Assembly: GCF_902497625.1 (NCBI RefSeq)
Contig: NZ_CABVGX010000018.1
Location: 1-64,000, forward strand
Direction of reading: 5' to 3'
DNA: 64,000 nt
Source of the DNA: Pseudomonas fluorescens
GTDB lineage: Bacteria; Pseudomonadota; Gammaproteobacteria; Pseudomonadales; Pseudomonadaceae
Shown in pieces: positions 37,000 through 47,375 of the stretch (positions within the stretch are counted from its first letter, which is position 1; every line of letters begins with the position of its first letter). The notes under the pieces were generated by a model, which searched no databases, was not told the DNA's origin, and saw only the letters and a list, made by a program, of their open reading frames with translations. Both the position numbers and the translations under genes were made by a program.

Positions 37000-37395
37000 A
37001 TGTCTCATCCCTCGACTACCAGACTTACGCGCATCCTCTTCGGCCTGCTTGCCTACACCAGCCTCGGCATAGGCCTGATTGCCATCGTCGTGCCCGGTCT
37101 GCCTACTACCGAGTTCATTCTGCTTGCCGCGTGGGCCGCAACCCGCAGTTCGCCGCGCCTGAGTGCGTGGCTGGAAAACCATCGGCTGTTCGGACCGATC
37201 CTGAGCAACTGGCGCAACGGCAAGGTCATTGCGCGTCGGGCAAAGGTCAGCGCCACCGTGAGCATGTTGCTGTGCGCAGGGTTGATGTTGGTGACGCTCG
37301 ATCATGGCTGGGCGGTTTACCTGGCCATTGTCGGGATGGGCGCGGGCAATCTGTGGATCTGGTCACGGCCCGAATCCAGCCTGAAACCTTCCTGA
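37000..37395 (+). CDS. YbaN/DUF454 family membrane protein
   Basis: A 131-residue inner-membrane protein of the YbaN (DUF454) family: the segment GIGLIAIVVPGLPTTEFILLAAWAATRSSPRLSAWLENH is diagnostic. Helices at about 12-45 and a C-terminal hydrophobic hairpin (about 85-120). The start at 37000 gives the family length. Family function is unknown; in some Pseudomonas it lies near iron or heme genes, which fits here but is only context. Confidence 0.85.
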   Translation: MSHPSTTRLTRILFGLLAYTSLGIGLIAIVVPGLPTTEFILLAAWAATRSSPRLSAWLENHRLFGPILSNWRNGKVIARRAKVSATVSMLLCAGLMLVTLDHGWAVYLAIVGMGAGNLWIWSRPESSLKPS

Positions 37396-37549
37396 CAAAC
37401 CGCGCAAACGCTTGCGCTGACCGCTCATCGACTTTCCCTCATGCAAACCCTCGCCACGCCGATGGTTCAGGAATGGCGCTGAATGGATTTGGCAACCCGG
37501 GTCGACCTCGACTCACAGCCAACCCATCATTCATTCTCGAGTTCGCCCT

Positions 37550-39688
37550 ATGTTCGACTCTCTTTCCATTCGCCTGAAAATCGTTCTGCTCTCCGGGCTA
37601 TGCCTGCTGGGTGTAGTCGTTCTGATCGTCGGCATGAACATCTACCAGACCAACCAGAACGATCAACTGGTCAGCGCCTCCAGCAGCAAAATGCTCACCG
37701 CCAGCGTGCAGGATCTGCTGGAAGCCAAGGCCGCCGAACAAGCGGTGCGGGTGCAGAAGACCTTTGGCGAAAGCCTGCTGGTGGTGACCGCGCTGGCGGA
37801 CCAGATCAGGGACCTGCGCAGCATGGCCGCCAAGCGCTCGCTTGAAGCCGGCGCGGTGCGCGAAGAATTGAACCAAAGCCTGAAAACCGCATTCGAGCGC
37901 AACAACAAAGTGCTGGGAATCTGGCTCGCGTTCGAACCCGACGGTCTCGATGGCAAGGACAGCGAATTCGTCAACGACGAAGCGCGCCAGTCCAACGAAG
38001 CTGGACGTTTCGCCAGCTACTGGAGCCGTGCCGGCGGTGCCGGAATGAATACGATCATGGTCGAAGACGACATGACCAAAACCACGTTGAGCCTCAGCGG
38101 CACACCTTACAACAGCTGGTACACCTGCCCTCGAGACAGCAAACGCACGTGCCTGCTCGACCCGTATGCCGACACCGTTGGCGGCAAGGAAATGCTCATG
38201 ACGACCATTTCCATACCGTTGCTGGTGGACGGCAAATCCATCGGTGTGGTCGGTGTAGACATCGCCCTTGATGCACTGCAGGCCGCCGCCGTCGATTCCC
38301 AACGCGATCTGTTCAGCGGAGCCGGACACATGCTGATCGTCTCTGGCAGCGGCGTGCTTGCCGGGTACAGCAATGATGCAAGCAAGGTCGGGAAAAACAT
38401 CGCTGACGCACTGGGTGCGGACGGCAAGGATGTCTTGCAACTGCTCAGTGCGGGCACGCCAAAAATCATAGAACAAGGTGACCTGATTCGGGCGGTTTAT
38501 CCGGTCAGTCCGATTGCCGATTCCAAAGCCTGGGCCGTGGTGATCGACTTGCCCAGGCAAGTGCTGCTGGCAGACTCGGTCAAGCTGCAGGAGGTGCTCG
38601 ACGAAGCGCAGGCGCGCGGTACGATCATGGCGGTGGCGGTTGCCGTTGCGGCAGGATTGATCGGCTTGTTGCTGATCTGGCTGACCGCGACCGGCGTGAC
38701 CCGGCCGATCAACAGCGTGGCCGAGATGCTCAAGGCGATCGCCAGCGGCGACGGCGACCTGACCCAGCGCCTGCAGTACAGCAAAAAAGACGAGCTCGGC
38801 GAACTGGTCAGCTGGTTCAACCGCTTCCTCGACAAGCTGCAACCGACCATCGCGCAGATCAAGCAAAGCATCACCGATGCGCGCGGCACTGCCGATCAGT
38901 CTTCGGAAATCGCCCGCCAGACCAGTGAAGGCATGCAAGTGCAGTTCCGCGAAATCGACCAGGTCGCTACGGCGTCCAATGAGATGAGCGCCACCGCGCA
39001 CGACGTCGCCAACAGCGCGTCGAATGCCGCCAACGCCGCCAAGGGCGCCGATCAGTCAGCCCGCGACGGCATGTCGATCATCGAGCGCAGCACCCGCGAC
39101 ATCAATCAGCTGGCTGACGAAGTCAGTAAAGCCGTGGGCGAAGTCGAAGCGTTGGCGGTCAACAGCGAGCAGATTGGCTCGGTGCTGGAAGTGATCCGCA
39201 GCATCGCCGAGCAAACCAACCTGCTCGCGCTCAACGCAGCAATCGAAGCAGCTCGGGCCGGTGAAAGCGGTCGCGGTTTTGCGGTGGTCGCCGATGAGGT
39301 GCGCAATCTCGCCAAGCGCACACAGGATTCGGTGGAAGAGATCCGCATCGTCATCGAACGCATCCAGACCGGCACGCGCGGCGTGGTCGCGACCATGCAT
39401 TCGAGCCAGACCCAGGCACACAGCAACGCCGGACAAATTCAGCAAGCGGTGCAGGCGTTGAGCAAAATCAGCGACGCGGTCACGGTGATCAGCGACATGA
39501 ACCTGCAGATCGCCAGCGCCGCCGAACAGCAAAGTGCGGTGGCCGAAGAGGTCAACCGCAACGTTTCGGCAATCCGCACGGTTACTGAAACCCTGACCGG
39601 GCAGGCGACCGAATCGGCGCAGATCAGCAGCCACCTCAATGCACTGGCGAATCAGCAGATGAAATTGATGGACCAATTTCGCGTTTAA
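37550..39688 (+). CDS. Methyl-accepting chemotaxis protein with dCache-type sensor
   Basis: A 712-residue chemoreceptor. Membrane helix 1 at about 10-30, a large periplasmic double-Cache region (about 35-355), helix 2 at about 361-385 ([20 protein letters not shown]), HAMP (about 385-440), and the signalling domain with the conserved hairpin [19 protein letters not shown] (residues around 555-575). The C-terminus lacks a CheR-binding pentapeptide. The periplasmic segment '[21 protein letters not shown]' contains two Cys residues that could be disulfide-bonded. The ligand is unknown; many Pseudomonas dCache receptors bind amino acids, and the arc genes lie 2 kb away, but no ligand motif is claimed. 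Confidence 0.9.
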   Translation: MFDSLSIRLKIVLLSGLCLLGVVVLIVGMNIYQTNQNDQLVSASSSKMLTASVQDLLEAKAAEQAVRVQKTFGESLLVVTALADQIRDLRSMAAKRSLEAGAVREELNQSLKTAFERNNKVLGIWLAFEPDGLDGKDSEFVNDEARQSNEAGRFASYWSRAGGAGMNTIMVEDDMTKTTLSLSGTPYNSWYTCPRDSKRTCLLDPYADTVGGKEMLMTTISIPLLVDGKSIGVVGVDIALDALQAAAVDSQRDLFSGAGHMLIVSGSGVLAGYSNDASKVGKNIADALGADGKDVLQLLSAGTPKIIEQGDLIRAVYPVSPIADSKAWAVVIDLPRQVLLADSVKLQEVLDEAQARGTIMAVAVAVAAGLIGLLLIWLTATGVTRPINSVAEMLKAIASGDGDLTQRLQYSKKDELGELVSWFNRFLDKLQPTIAQIKQSITDARGTADQSSEIARQTSEGMQVQFREIDQVATASNEMSATAHDVANSASNAANAAKGADQSARDGMSIIERSTRDINQLADEVSKAVGEVEALAVNSEQIGSVLEVIRSIAEQTNLLALNAAIEAARAGESGRGFAVVADEVRNLAKRTQDSVEEIRIVIERIQTGTRGVVATMHSSQTQAHSNAGQIQQAVQALSKISDAVTVISDMNLQIASAAEQQSAVAEEVNRNVSAIRTVTETLTGQATESAQISSHLNALANQQMKLMDQFRV

Positions 39689-39721
39689 CGATCCAGCACC
39701 AATCCCCGTGGGAACGAGCTC

Positions 39722-39818
39722 TTGTGGCGAGGGGGCTTGCCCCCGTTCCGGCCGCGAAGCTGTCGTAAATTCCGGGAGCGCTTCGCACTCCGACGGGGGC
39801 AAGCCCCCTCGCCACAAA
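39722..39818. repeat. REP-type inverted repeat, class GGGGGCTTGCCCCC
   Basis: Arms 'ttgtggcgagggggcttgcc' and 'ggcaagccccctcgccacaa' are perfect inverted copies about 97 bp end to end. Confidence 0.9.
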
Positions 39819-39893
39819 CCTCGCGCCTAGGGGATTTCCTCCGGCGGCAGTTTTTTTGTTCTAAGCTCGGGCACTCGTTCTGGAGGGCCTTCG

Positions 39894-41225
39894 ATGACTG
39901 GTTTACTCACGTCCATTCAAGCCGCGCTCGGCTTGCCGCACACAACGATTGCTTTCACCTCGAGCGGCGCGCTGCCCTCTGCGTTTGCCGTGACCGACCT
40001 CGCCTGCGCCAGCATCGCCGTCGCCGGCCAGGCAGTCAGTGAATGGCTGCACCAGCACACCGGACGCTTGCCCTGCCTGGAAGTCGACCGCCGACTCGCC
40101 TCGTTCTGGTTCGCCTCGTCGATCCGCCCTGTAGGTTGGACGGTGCCGCCCCTGTGGGATCCGATCGCCGGCGACTACGCGACCAAGGACGGCTGGATTC
40201 GCCTGCACACCAATGCGCCTCATCACCGCGCGGCAGCCGAACACGTATTGGGTGCGTGTACGGATCGCTCGGCCATGGCAGCCAGAGTGGCGCAATGGGG
40301 CAAAACCGAGCTGGAGGATGCCGTGATCGCGGCGGGCGGTTGCGCGGCAGAAATGCGCACCTGGGCCCAGTGGCAGGCACATCCCCAAGGATTGGCGGTG
40401 AATGCCGAGTCGTTGGTTCAGTTCGCCGGCAATGACGGTAAGGAAAGTAAGCCGTGGCGAGGCTCGGTGGCGCAACCGCTCACCGGGATTCGGGTTCTGG
40501 ATTTGACCCGGGTGCTTGCCGGCCCGATCGCCAGTCGTTTTCTTGCGGGGCTGGGCGCGGACGTTTTGCGCATCGATCCCCCCAGCTGGAATGAACCCGG
40601 CGTGGTGCCCGAAGTCACCTTGGGCAAACGCTGTGCGCGCCTTGATTTACATCATTGTGCAGATCGGGCAGTGTTTGAAAGCCTGCTCAGCGGCGCTGAC
40701 ATTCTGCTTCACGGTTACCGCGCCGATGCCCTTGAGCGTCTGGGCTATGGCCTCGCGGAACGGCGAAAACTGGCGCCAGGCTTGATCGACGTGTGCCTTA
40801 ACGCCTACGGCTGGAGCGGCCCGTGGCGGCACCGGCGCGGCTTCGACAGCCTGGTGCAGATGAGCAGCGGCATCGCAGACGCGGGCATGCAGAGGCAAAA
40901 GGCTGACAAGCCAACGCCGTTGCCCTTGCAGGCGCTTGACCACGCCACCGGCTATTTGATGGCAGCTGCGGCGGTCCGGTTATTGGGCAGCGGCGGCTCG
41001 GCGCGCCTGTCTCTGGCGCGCATGGCGAAGCTACTGATCGATGGCGGCACCGGGACTGCAGAGCCACTGCGGCCCGAAGATGAACACGATCAAGGCGTTC
41101 TCGTCGAGCAGACGCCCTGGGGGCCGGCGCATCGCTTGAATGTGCCGCTGAAAATCAGTGGAACACCCTGGCAGTGGACACTTGCATCCTGTGAATTGGG
41201 TTCCCATCGCCCGCAATGGTGGTGA
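39894..41225 (+). CDS. CaiB/BaiF-family CoA transferase, rearranged domain order
   Basis: A 443-residue class III CoA transferase-like protein. The usual N-terminal block (PLTGIRVLDLTRVLAGPIAS..GADVLRI) appears only at about 195-227, followed by the active-site region GFDSLVQMSSGIA with probable catalytic Asp318. Residues about 85-170 (DGWIRLHTNAPHH... EMRTWAQWQAHPQGLAV) look like the part normally found at the C-terminal side of the family. The segments thus appear in permuted order compared with CaiB or formyl-CoA transferase. GGAGGGCCTTCG precedes the ATG. The gene is alone between repeats, and its CoA donor and acceptor are unknown. Confidence 0.78.
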   Translation: MTGLLTSIQAALGLPHTTIAFTSSGALPSAFAVTDLACASIAVAGQAVSEWLHQHTGRLPCLEVDRRLASFWFASSIRPVGWTVPPLWDPIAGDYATKDGWIRLHTNAPHHRAAAEHVLGACTDRSAMAARVAQWGKTELEDAVIAAGGCAAEMRTWAQWQAHPQGLAVNAESLVQFAGNDGKESKPWRGSVAQPLTGIRVLDLTRVLAGPIASRFLAGLGADVLRIDPPSWNEPGVVPEVTLGKRCARLDLHHCADRAVFESLLSGADILLHGYRADALERLGYGLAERRKLAPGLIDVCLNAYGWSGPWRHRRGFDSLVQMSSGIADAGMQRQKADKPTPLPLQALDHATGYLMAAAAVRLLGSGGSARLSLARMAKLLIDGGTGTAEPLRPEDEHDQGVLVEQTPWGPAHRLNVPLKISGTPWQWTLASCELGSHRPQWW

Positions 41226-41310
41226 CTCATATGCCGCCTTCGCGGGCAAGCCCGGCTCCCACAGTTGACCGAATTCAACCGCAGCCACTTGGTCGCTGTG
41301 CGGCGACCCG

Positions 41311-41531
41311 ACTTGCCCGCGAAGACGTCAGCATTGCCAACTCATATCCCAGATGTTGCGCAAACCTGTGGGAGCGTGGCTTGCCCGCGAAGACGTCAGC
41401 AGTGCCAACTCATATCCCAGGTGTTGCGCAAACCTGTGGGAGCGTGGCTTGCCCGCGAAGACGTCAGCAGTGCCAACTCATATCCCAGGTGTTGCGCAAA
41501 CCTGTGGGAGCGTGGCTTGCCCGCGAAGAGG
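41311..41531. repeat. Tandem array: three 68-bp units carrying a REP core
   Basis: Units at 41321-41388, 41389-41456 and 41457-41524, with flanking part-copies; period exactly 68 bp. Each has 'tgtgggagcgtggcttgcccgc' plus a spacer with 'aactcatatcccagrtgttgcgcaaacc'. Unit 1 differs from units 2 and 3 at only a few bases, so the expansion is recent. An unrelated single REP arm precedes it near 41239. The whole 41226-41565 gap between the CoA transferase and arcD is filled by this repeat. Confidence 0.92.
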
Positions 41532-41565
41532 CCCGCATTGCAGACACAAGTTCTGGATCAGTCGC

Positions 41566-42987
41566 TCACAACGTCAACAACCCGCTGTACAACCCATAAG
41601 CCGCCAACCCCGCGCCCGCAAGCACGCAAGTGAAAATTCCCTTTTCGACCCGGGTGAACAGCGGCATGCCCTGCTCCCGTTTGGCCTTGGCGAATAGAAT
41701 CACCCCAGGCGCGTACAACAACGCCGACAGCAACAGATATTTCACCCCGCCGGCATACAGTAGCCACACCGCATAAACGAGGGCAATGCCGCCAATCATC
41801 AGGTCCTTGCTGCGTTCCGCTGAAGCACGCTCATAGGTTTCGCCGCGACCGCTCAAGAGCACCGCATACGCCGCCGACCACAAATACGGCACCAAAATCA
41901 TCGACGAAGCCAGGTAGATCAAACTGGTGTAGGTGCCTGCGGAAAACAGTGTGATCAACAGGAAGATCTGGATCATCACATTGGTCAGCCACAACGCATT
42001 GACCGGCACATGATTGGCGTTTTCCCTGGTCAGGAACGCCGGCATGGTCTTGTCCTTCGCCGTGGCAAAAAGAATTTCCGCACACAGCAAGGCCCATGAC
42101 AACAATGCACCGAGCAACGAAATGGCCAGGCCGATGCTGATCAGCAAAGCGCCCCAGGGCCCGACGATATGCTCCAGCACGCCGGCCAGTGACGGGTTCT
42201 GCAAGTTCGCCAGATCTGGTTGACTCATGATCCCTAACGACAACACATTGACCAACACCAGCAGCGCCAGCACCCCGAGAAAACCGATCACCGTCGCCCG
42301 GCCGACATCGCTGCGTTTTTCCGCCCGGGCCGAATAGATGCTCGCACCTTCGATACCGATAAACACGAATACCGTGACCAGCATCATATGGCGCACCTGC
42401 TCCATCACGCTGCCAAAATCCGGATTGCTGCGACCCCAGATGTCGCGGGTAAAAATGTCGGCCTTGAAGGCTACGGCAGCGATCACGATGAACATGATCA
42501 GCGGCACTATCTTGGCCACGGTGGTGACCTGATTGATGAACGCCGCTTCCTTGATCCCGCGCATCACCAGAAAATGCACAGCCCACAGCAACACGGAAGC
42601 ACAGCCGATGGCGACCGGTGTGTTGCCTTGGCCAAAGACCGGGAAGAAATACCCGAGCGTGCTAAATAGCAGCACGAAATAGCCGACATTGCCCAGCCAG
42701 GCGCTGATCCAGTAGCCCCACGCCGACGAAAAACCCATGTAGTCGCCGAACCCGGCCTTGGCGTAAGCATAAACACCAGAGTCCAGCTCGGGTTTGCGGT
42801 TGGCCAAAGTCTGGAATACAAACGCCAGACTCAGCATGCCCACCGCCGTGATCGCCCAGCCGATCAATATCGCTCCGACGTCGGCGCGGGCGGCCATGTT
42901 CTGCGGCAGGGAAAAGATCCCGCCGCCGATCATCGACCCCACCACCAGGGCGATCAGCGCGCTCAACTTCAGTTTCTGCGTAGGCAT
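41566..42987 (-). CDS. arcD: Arginine/ornithine antiporter ArcD, copy 1
   Basis: A 473-residue APC-superfamily antiporter with about 12 membrane helices. The N-terminal [23 protein letters not shown] carries the glycine-rich substrate-loop motif of the ArcD/basic amino acid family. It exchanges external arginine for internal ornithine. The ATG at 42985-42987 has AGGAAA seven bases upstream; the frame runs open to 43035. It is transcribed away from the second arcD copy, leaving arcD2-arcA-arcB-arcC as the likely main operon; no Anr box was found for this copy. Confidence 0.9.
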   Translation of the reverse strand: MPTQKLKLSALIALVVGSMIGGGIFSLPQNMAARADVGAILIGWAITAVGMLSLAFVFQTLANRKPELDSGVYAYAKAGFGDYMGFSSAWGYWISAWLGNVGYFVLLFSTLGYFFPVFGQGNTPVAIGCASVLLWAVHFLVMRGIKEAAFINQVTTVAKIVPLIMFIVIAAVAFKADIFTRDIWGRSNPDFGSVMEQVRHMMLVTVFVFIGIEGASIYSARAEKRSDVGRATVIGFLGVLALLVLVNVLSLGIMSQPDLANLQNPSLAGVLEHIVGPWGALLISIGLAISLLGALLSWALLCAEILFATAKDKTMPAFLTRENANHVPVNALWLTNVMIQIFLLITLFSAGTYTSLIYLASSMILVPYLWSAAYAVLLSGRGETYERASAERSKDLMIGGIALVYAVWLLYAGGVKYLLLSALLYAPGVILFAKAKREQGMPLFTRVEKGIFTCVLAGAGLAAYGLYSGLLTL

Positions 42988-43193
42988 GTCGGCGTTTCCT
43001 TTTTTTTGTGCGACCCGCGCCGCAATAACTGTCATATAAATGAATCTAACTAAAGCATCAGAAACAAATAACCTTTTCTGGTAATACGCAATCCGAATTT
43101 TATTTATAGCCGATGATTCTATGACGATCCGCAGTAATAACAGCTTAACTCGCCCGTAAATAACTTATCTCACCCATCGGGCATCGGTAAAAA

Positions 43194-43210
43194 TTTGCGT
43201 AAAGCGCAAA
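43194..43210. promoter_or_regulatory. Inverted repeat TTTGCG-N5-CGCAAA
   Basis: A perfect 6-bp inverted repeat with a 5-bp spacer, mid-way in the arcD1/arcD2 region. It looks like an operator half-site pair; the binding protein is not known to me. Confidence 0.45.
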
Positions 43211-43351
43211 ACCAACTAGCGTAAATAATCCGAGCAATACGACGTATTCCTGTCTGATCAGGCGAGGCCTCTGGAAAAGACGTTTCGGCAATAGCGTCAT
43301 GCTCGATCAAAATTTATAAGTCTTTCATTAACAATGGAATGTGCCCATGCA

Positions 43352-43393
43352 CTGATCTATGTCAGCTGATTGATTAGCTAACAGAATTATTCT
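43352..43393 (+). promoter_or_regulatory. Anr (FNR-type) box and -10 of the arcD2-arcABC promoter
   Basis: CTGATCTATGTCAG at 43352-43365 resembles TTGAT-N4-ATCAA (Anr box). A -10 hexamer TATTCT at 43388-43393 lies so that the box centre falls near -41.5, the position of a class II Anr-activated promoter, expected for oxygen-limited expression of arginine deiminase genes. Confidence 0.7.
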
Positions 43394-43425
43394 GTTGTCT
43401 CTCTTCTCCTGCACGGAGTCATGCA

Positions 43426-44853
43426 ATGTCTGAATCCCCTGGAAAACTGAAACTCGGTGCATTGGTCGCGCTGGTGGTCGGTTCTATGATTGGCGGCGGT
43501 ATTTTCTCTTTGCCGCAAAACATGGCCGCCAGTGCCGACGTCGGCGCCGTGCTGATCGGCTGGGCCATCACTGCGGTTGGCATGCTGACCCTGGCGTTTG
43601 TGTTCCAGACCCTGGCCAATCGCAAGCCCGATCTGGATGGCGGGGTCTATGCCTACGCCAAGGCAGGGTTTGGCGATTACATGGGGTTCTCGTCAGCGTG
43701 GGGTTACTGGATCAGTGCCTGGCTGGGCAACGTCGGCTACTTCGTGCTGTTGTTCAGTACGTTAGGTTACTTCTTTCCGGTTTTTGGCGAAGGCAATACG
43801 GTCGCTGCCGTGATTGGCGCTTCGGTGCTGCTGTGGGCCGTGCACTTCCTTGTGCTGCGCGGGATCAAGGAAGCGGCGTTCATCAACCTGGTGACCACGG
43901 TCGCCAAGATCGTGCCGCTGGTGCTGTTCGTTCTGATCGCGATTTTCGCGTTCAAACTGGAAATCTTCACCGCTGATATCTGGGGTGTGAAGAATCCGGA
44001 CCTGGGTAGCGTGATGAACCAGGTGCGCAACATGATGCTGGTCACCGTTTGGGTGTTCATCGGCATCGAAGGCGCGAGCATCTTCTCGGCCCGCGCGGAA
44101 AAACGCAGCGACGTCGGCAAGGCCACCGTGATCGGTTTCATCACCGTGCTGCTGTTTCTGGTGCTGGTGAACGTGCTGTCCCTGGGCATCATGACCCAAC
44201 CGGAACTGGCCAAACTGCAGAACCCGTCGATGGCCGCCGTACTAGAGCATATCGTCGGTCCGTGGGGCGCGGCGCTGATCAGCGTCGGTCTGATCATTTC
44301 CTTGCTGGGTGCGCTGCTGTCGTGGGTGTTGCTGTGTGCGGAGATCATGTTCGCTGCCGCCAAGGACCACACCATGCCGGCGTTCCTGCGCAAGGAAAAC
44401 GCCAATCATGTGCCGGTCAACGCCTTGTGGCTGACCAATGCGATGGTGCAGCTGTTCCTGATCATCACTCTGTTTTCCGCCAGCACTTACCTGTCGCTGA
44501 TCTACCTCGCCACGTCGATGATTCTGGTGCCGTACCTGTGGTCGGCGGCTTACGCGCTGCTGCTGGCGGTGCGCGGCGAGAGCTATGAAAACGCCGCGGC
44601 CGAACGCCGCAAAGACCTGTTCATTGGCGCAGTCGCGTTGATCTACGCGGTCTGGCTGATCTATGCCGGCGGCGTCAAATACCTGCTGCTCTCCGCCCTG
44701 CTCTATGCCCCCGGCGCAATCCTGTTCGCCAAGGCAAAGCTTGAAGTCAACAAACCGGTTTTCACCAACGTCGAGAAGCTGATTTTCGCAGCCGTCGTCG
44801 CGGGCGCCCTGGTGGCCGCCTACGGACTGTATGACGGCTTCCTGACCCTGTAA
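43426..44853 (+). CDS. arcD: Arginine/ornithine antiporter ArcD, copy 2
   Basis: A 475-residue antiporter closely similar to copy 1 over its full length, with the same [23 protein letters not shown] start and about 12 membrane helices. It exports ornithine in exchange for arginine and so supports ATP production by the deiminase pathway. ACGGAG lies about ten bases before the ATG. It is followed after 35 bp by arcA, making it the first gene of arcDABC, behind the Anr-type promoter. Confidence 0.92.
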   Translation: MSESPGKLKLGALVALVVGSMIGGGIFSLPQNMAASADVGAVLIGWAITAVGMLTLAFVFQTLANRKPDLDGGVYAYAKAGFGDYMGFSSAWGYWISAWLGNVGYFVLLFSTLGYFFPVFGEGNTVAAVIGASVLLWAVHFLVLRGIKEAAFINLVTTVAKIVPLVLFVLIAIFAFKLEIFTADIWGVKNPDLGSVMNQVRNMMLVTVWVFIGIEGASIFSARAEKRSDVGKATVIGFITVLLFLVLVNVLSLGIMTQPELAKLQNPSMAAVLEHIVGPWGAALISVGLIISLLGALLSWVLLCAEIMFAAAKDHTMPAFLRKENANHVPVNALWLTNAMVQLFLIITLFSASTYLSLIYLATSMILVPYLWSAAYALLLAVRGESYENAAAERRKDLFIGAVALIYAVWLIYAGGVKYLLLSALLYAPGAILFAKAKLEVNKPVFTNVEKLIFAAVVAGALVAAYGLYDGFLTL

Positions 44854-44888
44854 CACCCGAAATATTTGTCACCTGGAGGATCACTGTA

Positions 44889-46145
44889 ATGACCACGGAA
44901 AAAGCTAAGTACGGCGTCCATTCCGAAGCCGGCAAACTGCGCAAAGTCATGGTTTGCTCCCCCGGCCTGGCTCACCAGCGGCTGACCCCGAACAACTGTG
45001 ACGAATTGCTGTTCGACGATGTGCTGTGGGTGGCCCAGGCCAAGCGTGACCATTTCGACTTCGTCACCAAAATGCGTGAACGCGGAATCGACGTACTGGA
45101 AATGCACAACCTGCTGACCGACATCGTCGCGATGCCTGAAGCGCTCGACTGGATTCTGGACCGCAAGGTCACCGCCGATTCGGTGGGCCTGGGCCTGATC
45201 AGCGAAGTAAAATCCTGGCTGCGCAGCCTCGAGCCGCGGCACATCGCCGAATTCTTGATCGGTGGTGTATCCGCCGATGACTTGCCGGACAGTTTCGGCG
45301 GCAAGACCATCCAGATGTTCCGCGATTTCCTCGGCCACTCCAGCTTCATCCTGCCGCCGCTGCCCAACACCCAGTTCACCCGCGACACTACCTGCTGGAT
45401 CTACGGTGGCGTGACGCTGAACCCGATGTACTGGCCGGCACGCCGTCAGGAAACCTTGCTGGCGACCGCTATCTACAAATTTCACCCGCAGTTCACCAAC
45501 GCCGAGTTCGAGATCTGGTACGGCGACCCGGACAAGGATCACGGCAGTTCCACCCTTGAAGGCGGCGACGTGATGCCGATCGGCAACGGCGTGGTGTTGA
45601 TCGGTATGGGCGAACGTTCGTCGCGTCAGGCCATTGGCCAACTGGCACTTAACCTGTTCAAGAACAAAGCCGTAGAACGGGTGATCGTTGCCGGCCTGCC
45701 GAAGTCCCGGGCGGCGATGCACCTGGACACCGTGTTCAGTTTCTGCGACCGCGACCTGGTGACGATCTTCCCCGAAGTGGTCAACCAGATCGTCGCGTTC
45801 ACCCTGCGCCCTGATGAAAGCAAACAGGGCGGCATCGACATTCGCCGCGAAGAAACCAGCTTCCTTGACACGGTGGCCGCCGCGCTCAACCTCAAAGCGC
45901 TGCGCGTCGTGGAAACCGGCGGCAACAGCTTCGCCGCCGAACGCGAGCAATGGGACGACGGCAACAACGTGGTGGCCGTGGAGCCCGGCGTAGTGATCGG
46001 TTATGACCGCAACACCTACACCAACACCCTGCTGCGCAAGGCCGGCGTGGAGGTCATCACCATCAGCGCCGGTGAACTCGGCCGCGGTCGTGGCGGCGGC
46101 CATTGCATGACCTGCCCGATCATTCGCGACCCTATCGACTATTGA
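44889..46145 (+). CDS. arcA: Arginine deiminase
   Basis: A 418-residue enzyme hydrolysing arginine to citrulline and ammonia, first step of the deiminase pathway. The catalytic Cys is Cys406 in [10 protein letters not shown], the same number as in P. aeruginosa Arc[18 protein letters not shown] and the [12 protein letters not shown] segment also fit. CTGGAGGATCACTGTA precedes the ATG. Confidence 0.96.
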   Translation: MTTEKAKYGVHSEAGKLRKVMVCSPGLAHQRLTPNNCDELLFDDVLWVAQAKRDHFDFVTKMRERGIDVLEMHNLLTDIVAMPEALDWILDRKVTADSVGLGLISEVKSWLRSLEPRHIAEFLIGGVSADDLPDSFGGKTIQMFRDFLGHSSFILPPLPNTQFTRDTTCWIYGGVTLNPMYWPARRQETLLATAIYKFHPQFTNAEFEIWYGDPDKDHGSSTLEGGDVMPIGNGVVLIGMGERSSRQAIGQLALNLFKNKAVERVIVAGLPKSRAAMHLDTVFSFCDRDLVTIFPEVVNQIVAFTLRPDESKQGGIDIRREETSFLDTVAAALNLKALRVVETGGNSFAAEREQWDDGNNVVAVEPGVVIGYDRNTYTNTLLRKAGVEVITISAGELGRGRGGGHCMTCPIIRDPIDY

Positions 46146-46213
46146 TTCAGGTGCCCTGCTGCGCGCTTATAAAGCGTGAAGCAGGCGGATTACCGAACCC
46201 AAGGAGATCCAAA

Positions 46214-47224
46214 ATGGCTTTTAACATGCGTAACCGCAGCCTGCTCTCGCTGATGCACCACACTACCCGCGAGCTGAATTACCTGCTGGACCTTTCCCGT
46301 GACCTCAAACGCGCCAAATACACCGGCACCGAGCGTCCACACCTGAAAGGCAAGAACATCGCGCTGATCTTTGAAAAAACCTCGACCCGCACCCGTTGCG
46401 CTTTTGAGGTCGCAGCCCACGATCAGGGCGCCCACGTCACCTACATCGACCCGGTATCGTCGCAGATCGGCCACAAGGAAAGCATGAAGGACACTGCCCG
46501 CGTACTGGGGCGGATGTTCGACGCCATCGAATACCGTGGCTTCGCACAGGAAATTGTCGAGGAGCTGGCCAAGTTTGCCGGCGTGCCCGTGTTCAACGGT
46601 CTGACCGCTGAATTCCATCCGACGCAAATGATCGCCGACACCCTGACCATGCGCGAGCACAGCGACAAGCCGCTGCATCAGATCAGCTACGCCTACCTGG
46701 GCGATGCGCGCTACAACATGGGCAATTCTTTGCTGATGATCGGCGCCAAACTGGGCATGGACGTGCGCATCGCCGCACCGAAGGCGCTATGGCCGCATCA
46801 GGATTTCATCGATCAGTGCAAAGGTTTCGCCGAAGAAAGCGGCGCTCGCATCACCATCACCGAAGATCCCAAAGCGGCGGTCAAGGATGTCGACTTCATT
46901 CACACCGATATCTGGGTGTCGATGGGCGAGCCGGTGGAAGCGTGGGATGAGCGCATCGAGCAATTGCTGCCGTATCAGGTCAACGCCGACATGATGAAAG
47001 CCTCGGGTAACCCGCGGGTGAAATTCATGCACTGCCTGCCGGCGTTTCACAACAGTGAAACCAAGGTTGGCAAGGACATCGCCGCGCGCTATCCGCACCT
47101 GGCCAATGGCGTTGAAGTGACGGAAGAAGTCTTCGAATCGCCGGCCAACATCGCCTTCGAGCAAGCGGAAAACCGCATGCACACGATCAAGGCGATTCTG
47201 GTCTCGGCGCTGGCGGATATCTGA
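46214..47224 (+). CDS. arcB: Catabolic ornithine carbamoyltransferase
   Basis: A 336-residue carbamoyltransferase that splits citrulline by phosphate to ornithine and carbamoyl phosphate in the catabolic direction. The carbamoyl-phosphate site STRTR is at 57-61 and the HCLPAFH motif lies near the C-terminal third. AAGGAGATCCAAA is right before the ATG at 46214; the frame upstream is open to 46103, overlapping arcA, but is not part of the protein. Confidence 0.95.
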   Translation: MAFNMRNRSLLSLMHHTTRELNYLLDLSRDLKRAKYTGTERPHLKGKNIALIFEKTSTRTRCAFEVAAHDQGAHVTYIDPVSSQIGHKESMKDTARVLGRMFDAIEYRGFAQEIVEELAKFAGVPVFNGLTAEFHPTQMIADTLTMREHSDKPLHQISYAYLGDARYNMGNSLLMIGAKLGMDVRIAAPKALWPHQDFIDQCKGFAEESGARITITEDPKAAVKDVDFIHTDIWVSMGEPVEAWDERIEQLLPYQVNADMMKASGNPRVKFMHCLPAFHNSETKVGKDIAARYPHLANGVEVTEEVFESPANIAFEQAENRMHTIKAILVSALADI

Positions 47225-47244
47225 GGATCAATGCGGTTGGCTCT

Positions 47245-47336
47245 TTGTGGGAGCGTGGCTTGCCCGCGATAGGATCACCTTCCGAGTACCTGATACACCG
47301 AGGTGTCTGCATCGCGGGCAAGCCACGCTCCCACAG
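47245..47336. repeat. REPIN, class GTGGCTTGCCCGCG, between arcB and arcC
   Basis: Arms 'gtgggagcgtggcttgcccg' and 'cgggcaagccacgctcccac', inverted. It lies inside the arc operon and shares its core with the 68-bp array upstream of arcD1. Confidence 0.9.
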
Positions 47337-47375
47337 GAACTGTGTTGCCCGTACCCATTTCTGAAGGACAGCATT

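Larger units (their letters stand above)
42988..43425. other. Divergent arcD1/arcD2 control region
   Basis: A 438-bp AT-richer region between the two arcD genes. It holds an 8-A run over the arcD1 ribosome site, the inverted repeat TTTGCG-N5-CGCAAA at 43194-43210, and the Anr-type promoter of arcD2 at 43352-43393. No gene is seen in it. Confidence 0.7.

Noticed and set aside
41311..41531. CRISPR array
   Set aside because: The units are directly adjacent, the 'spacers' are also identical, and no cas gene is near.
41216..41633. Overlapping open frames with repeated peptide units in the 68-bp array
   Set aside because: 68 is not a multiple of three, and the peptides merely repeat REP sequence in three frames; no start signal.
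46103..46213. Longer start for arcB overlapping arcA
   Set aside because: A strong AAGGAG lies before the ATG at 46214, and the extension is not ornithine carbamoyltransferase sequence.
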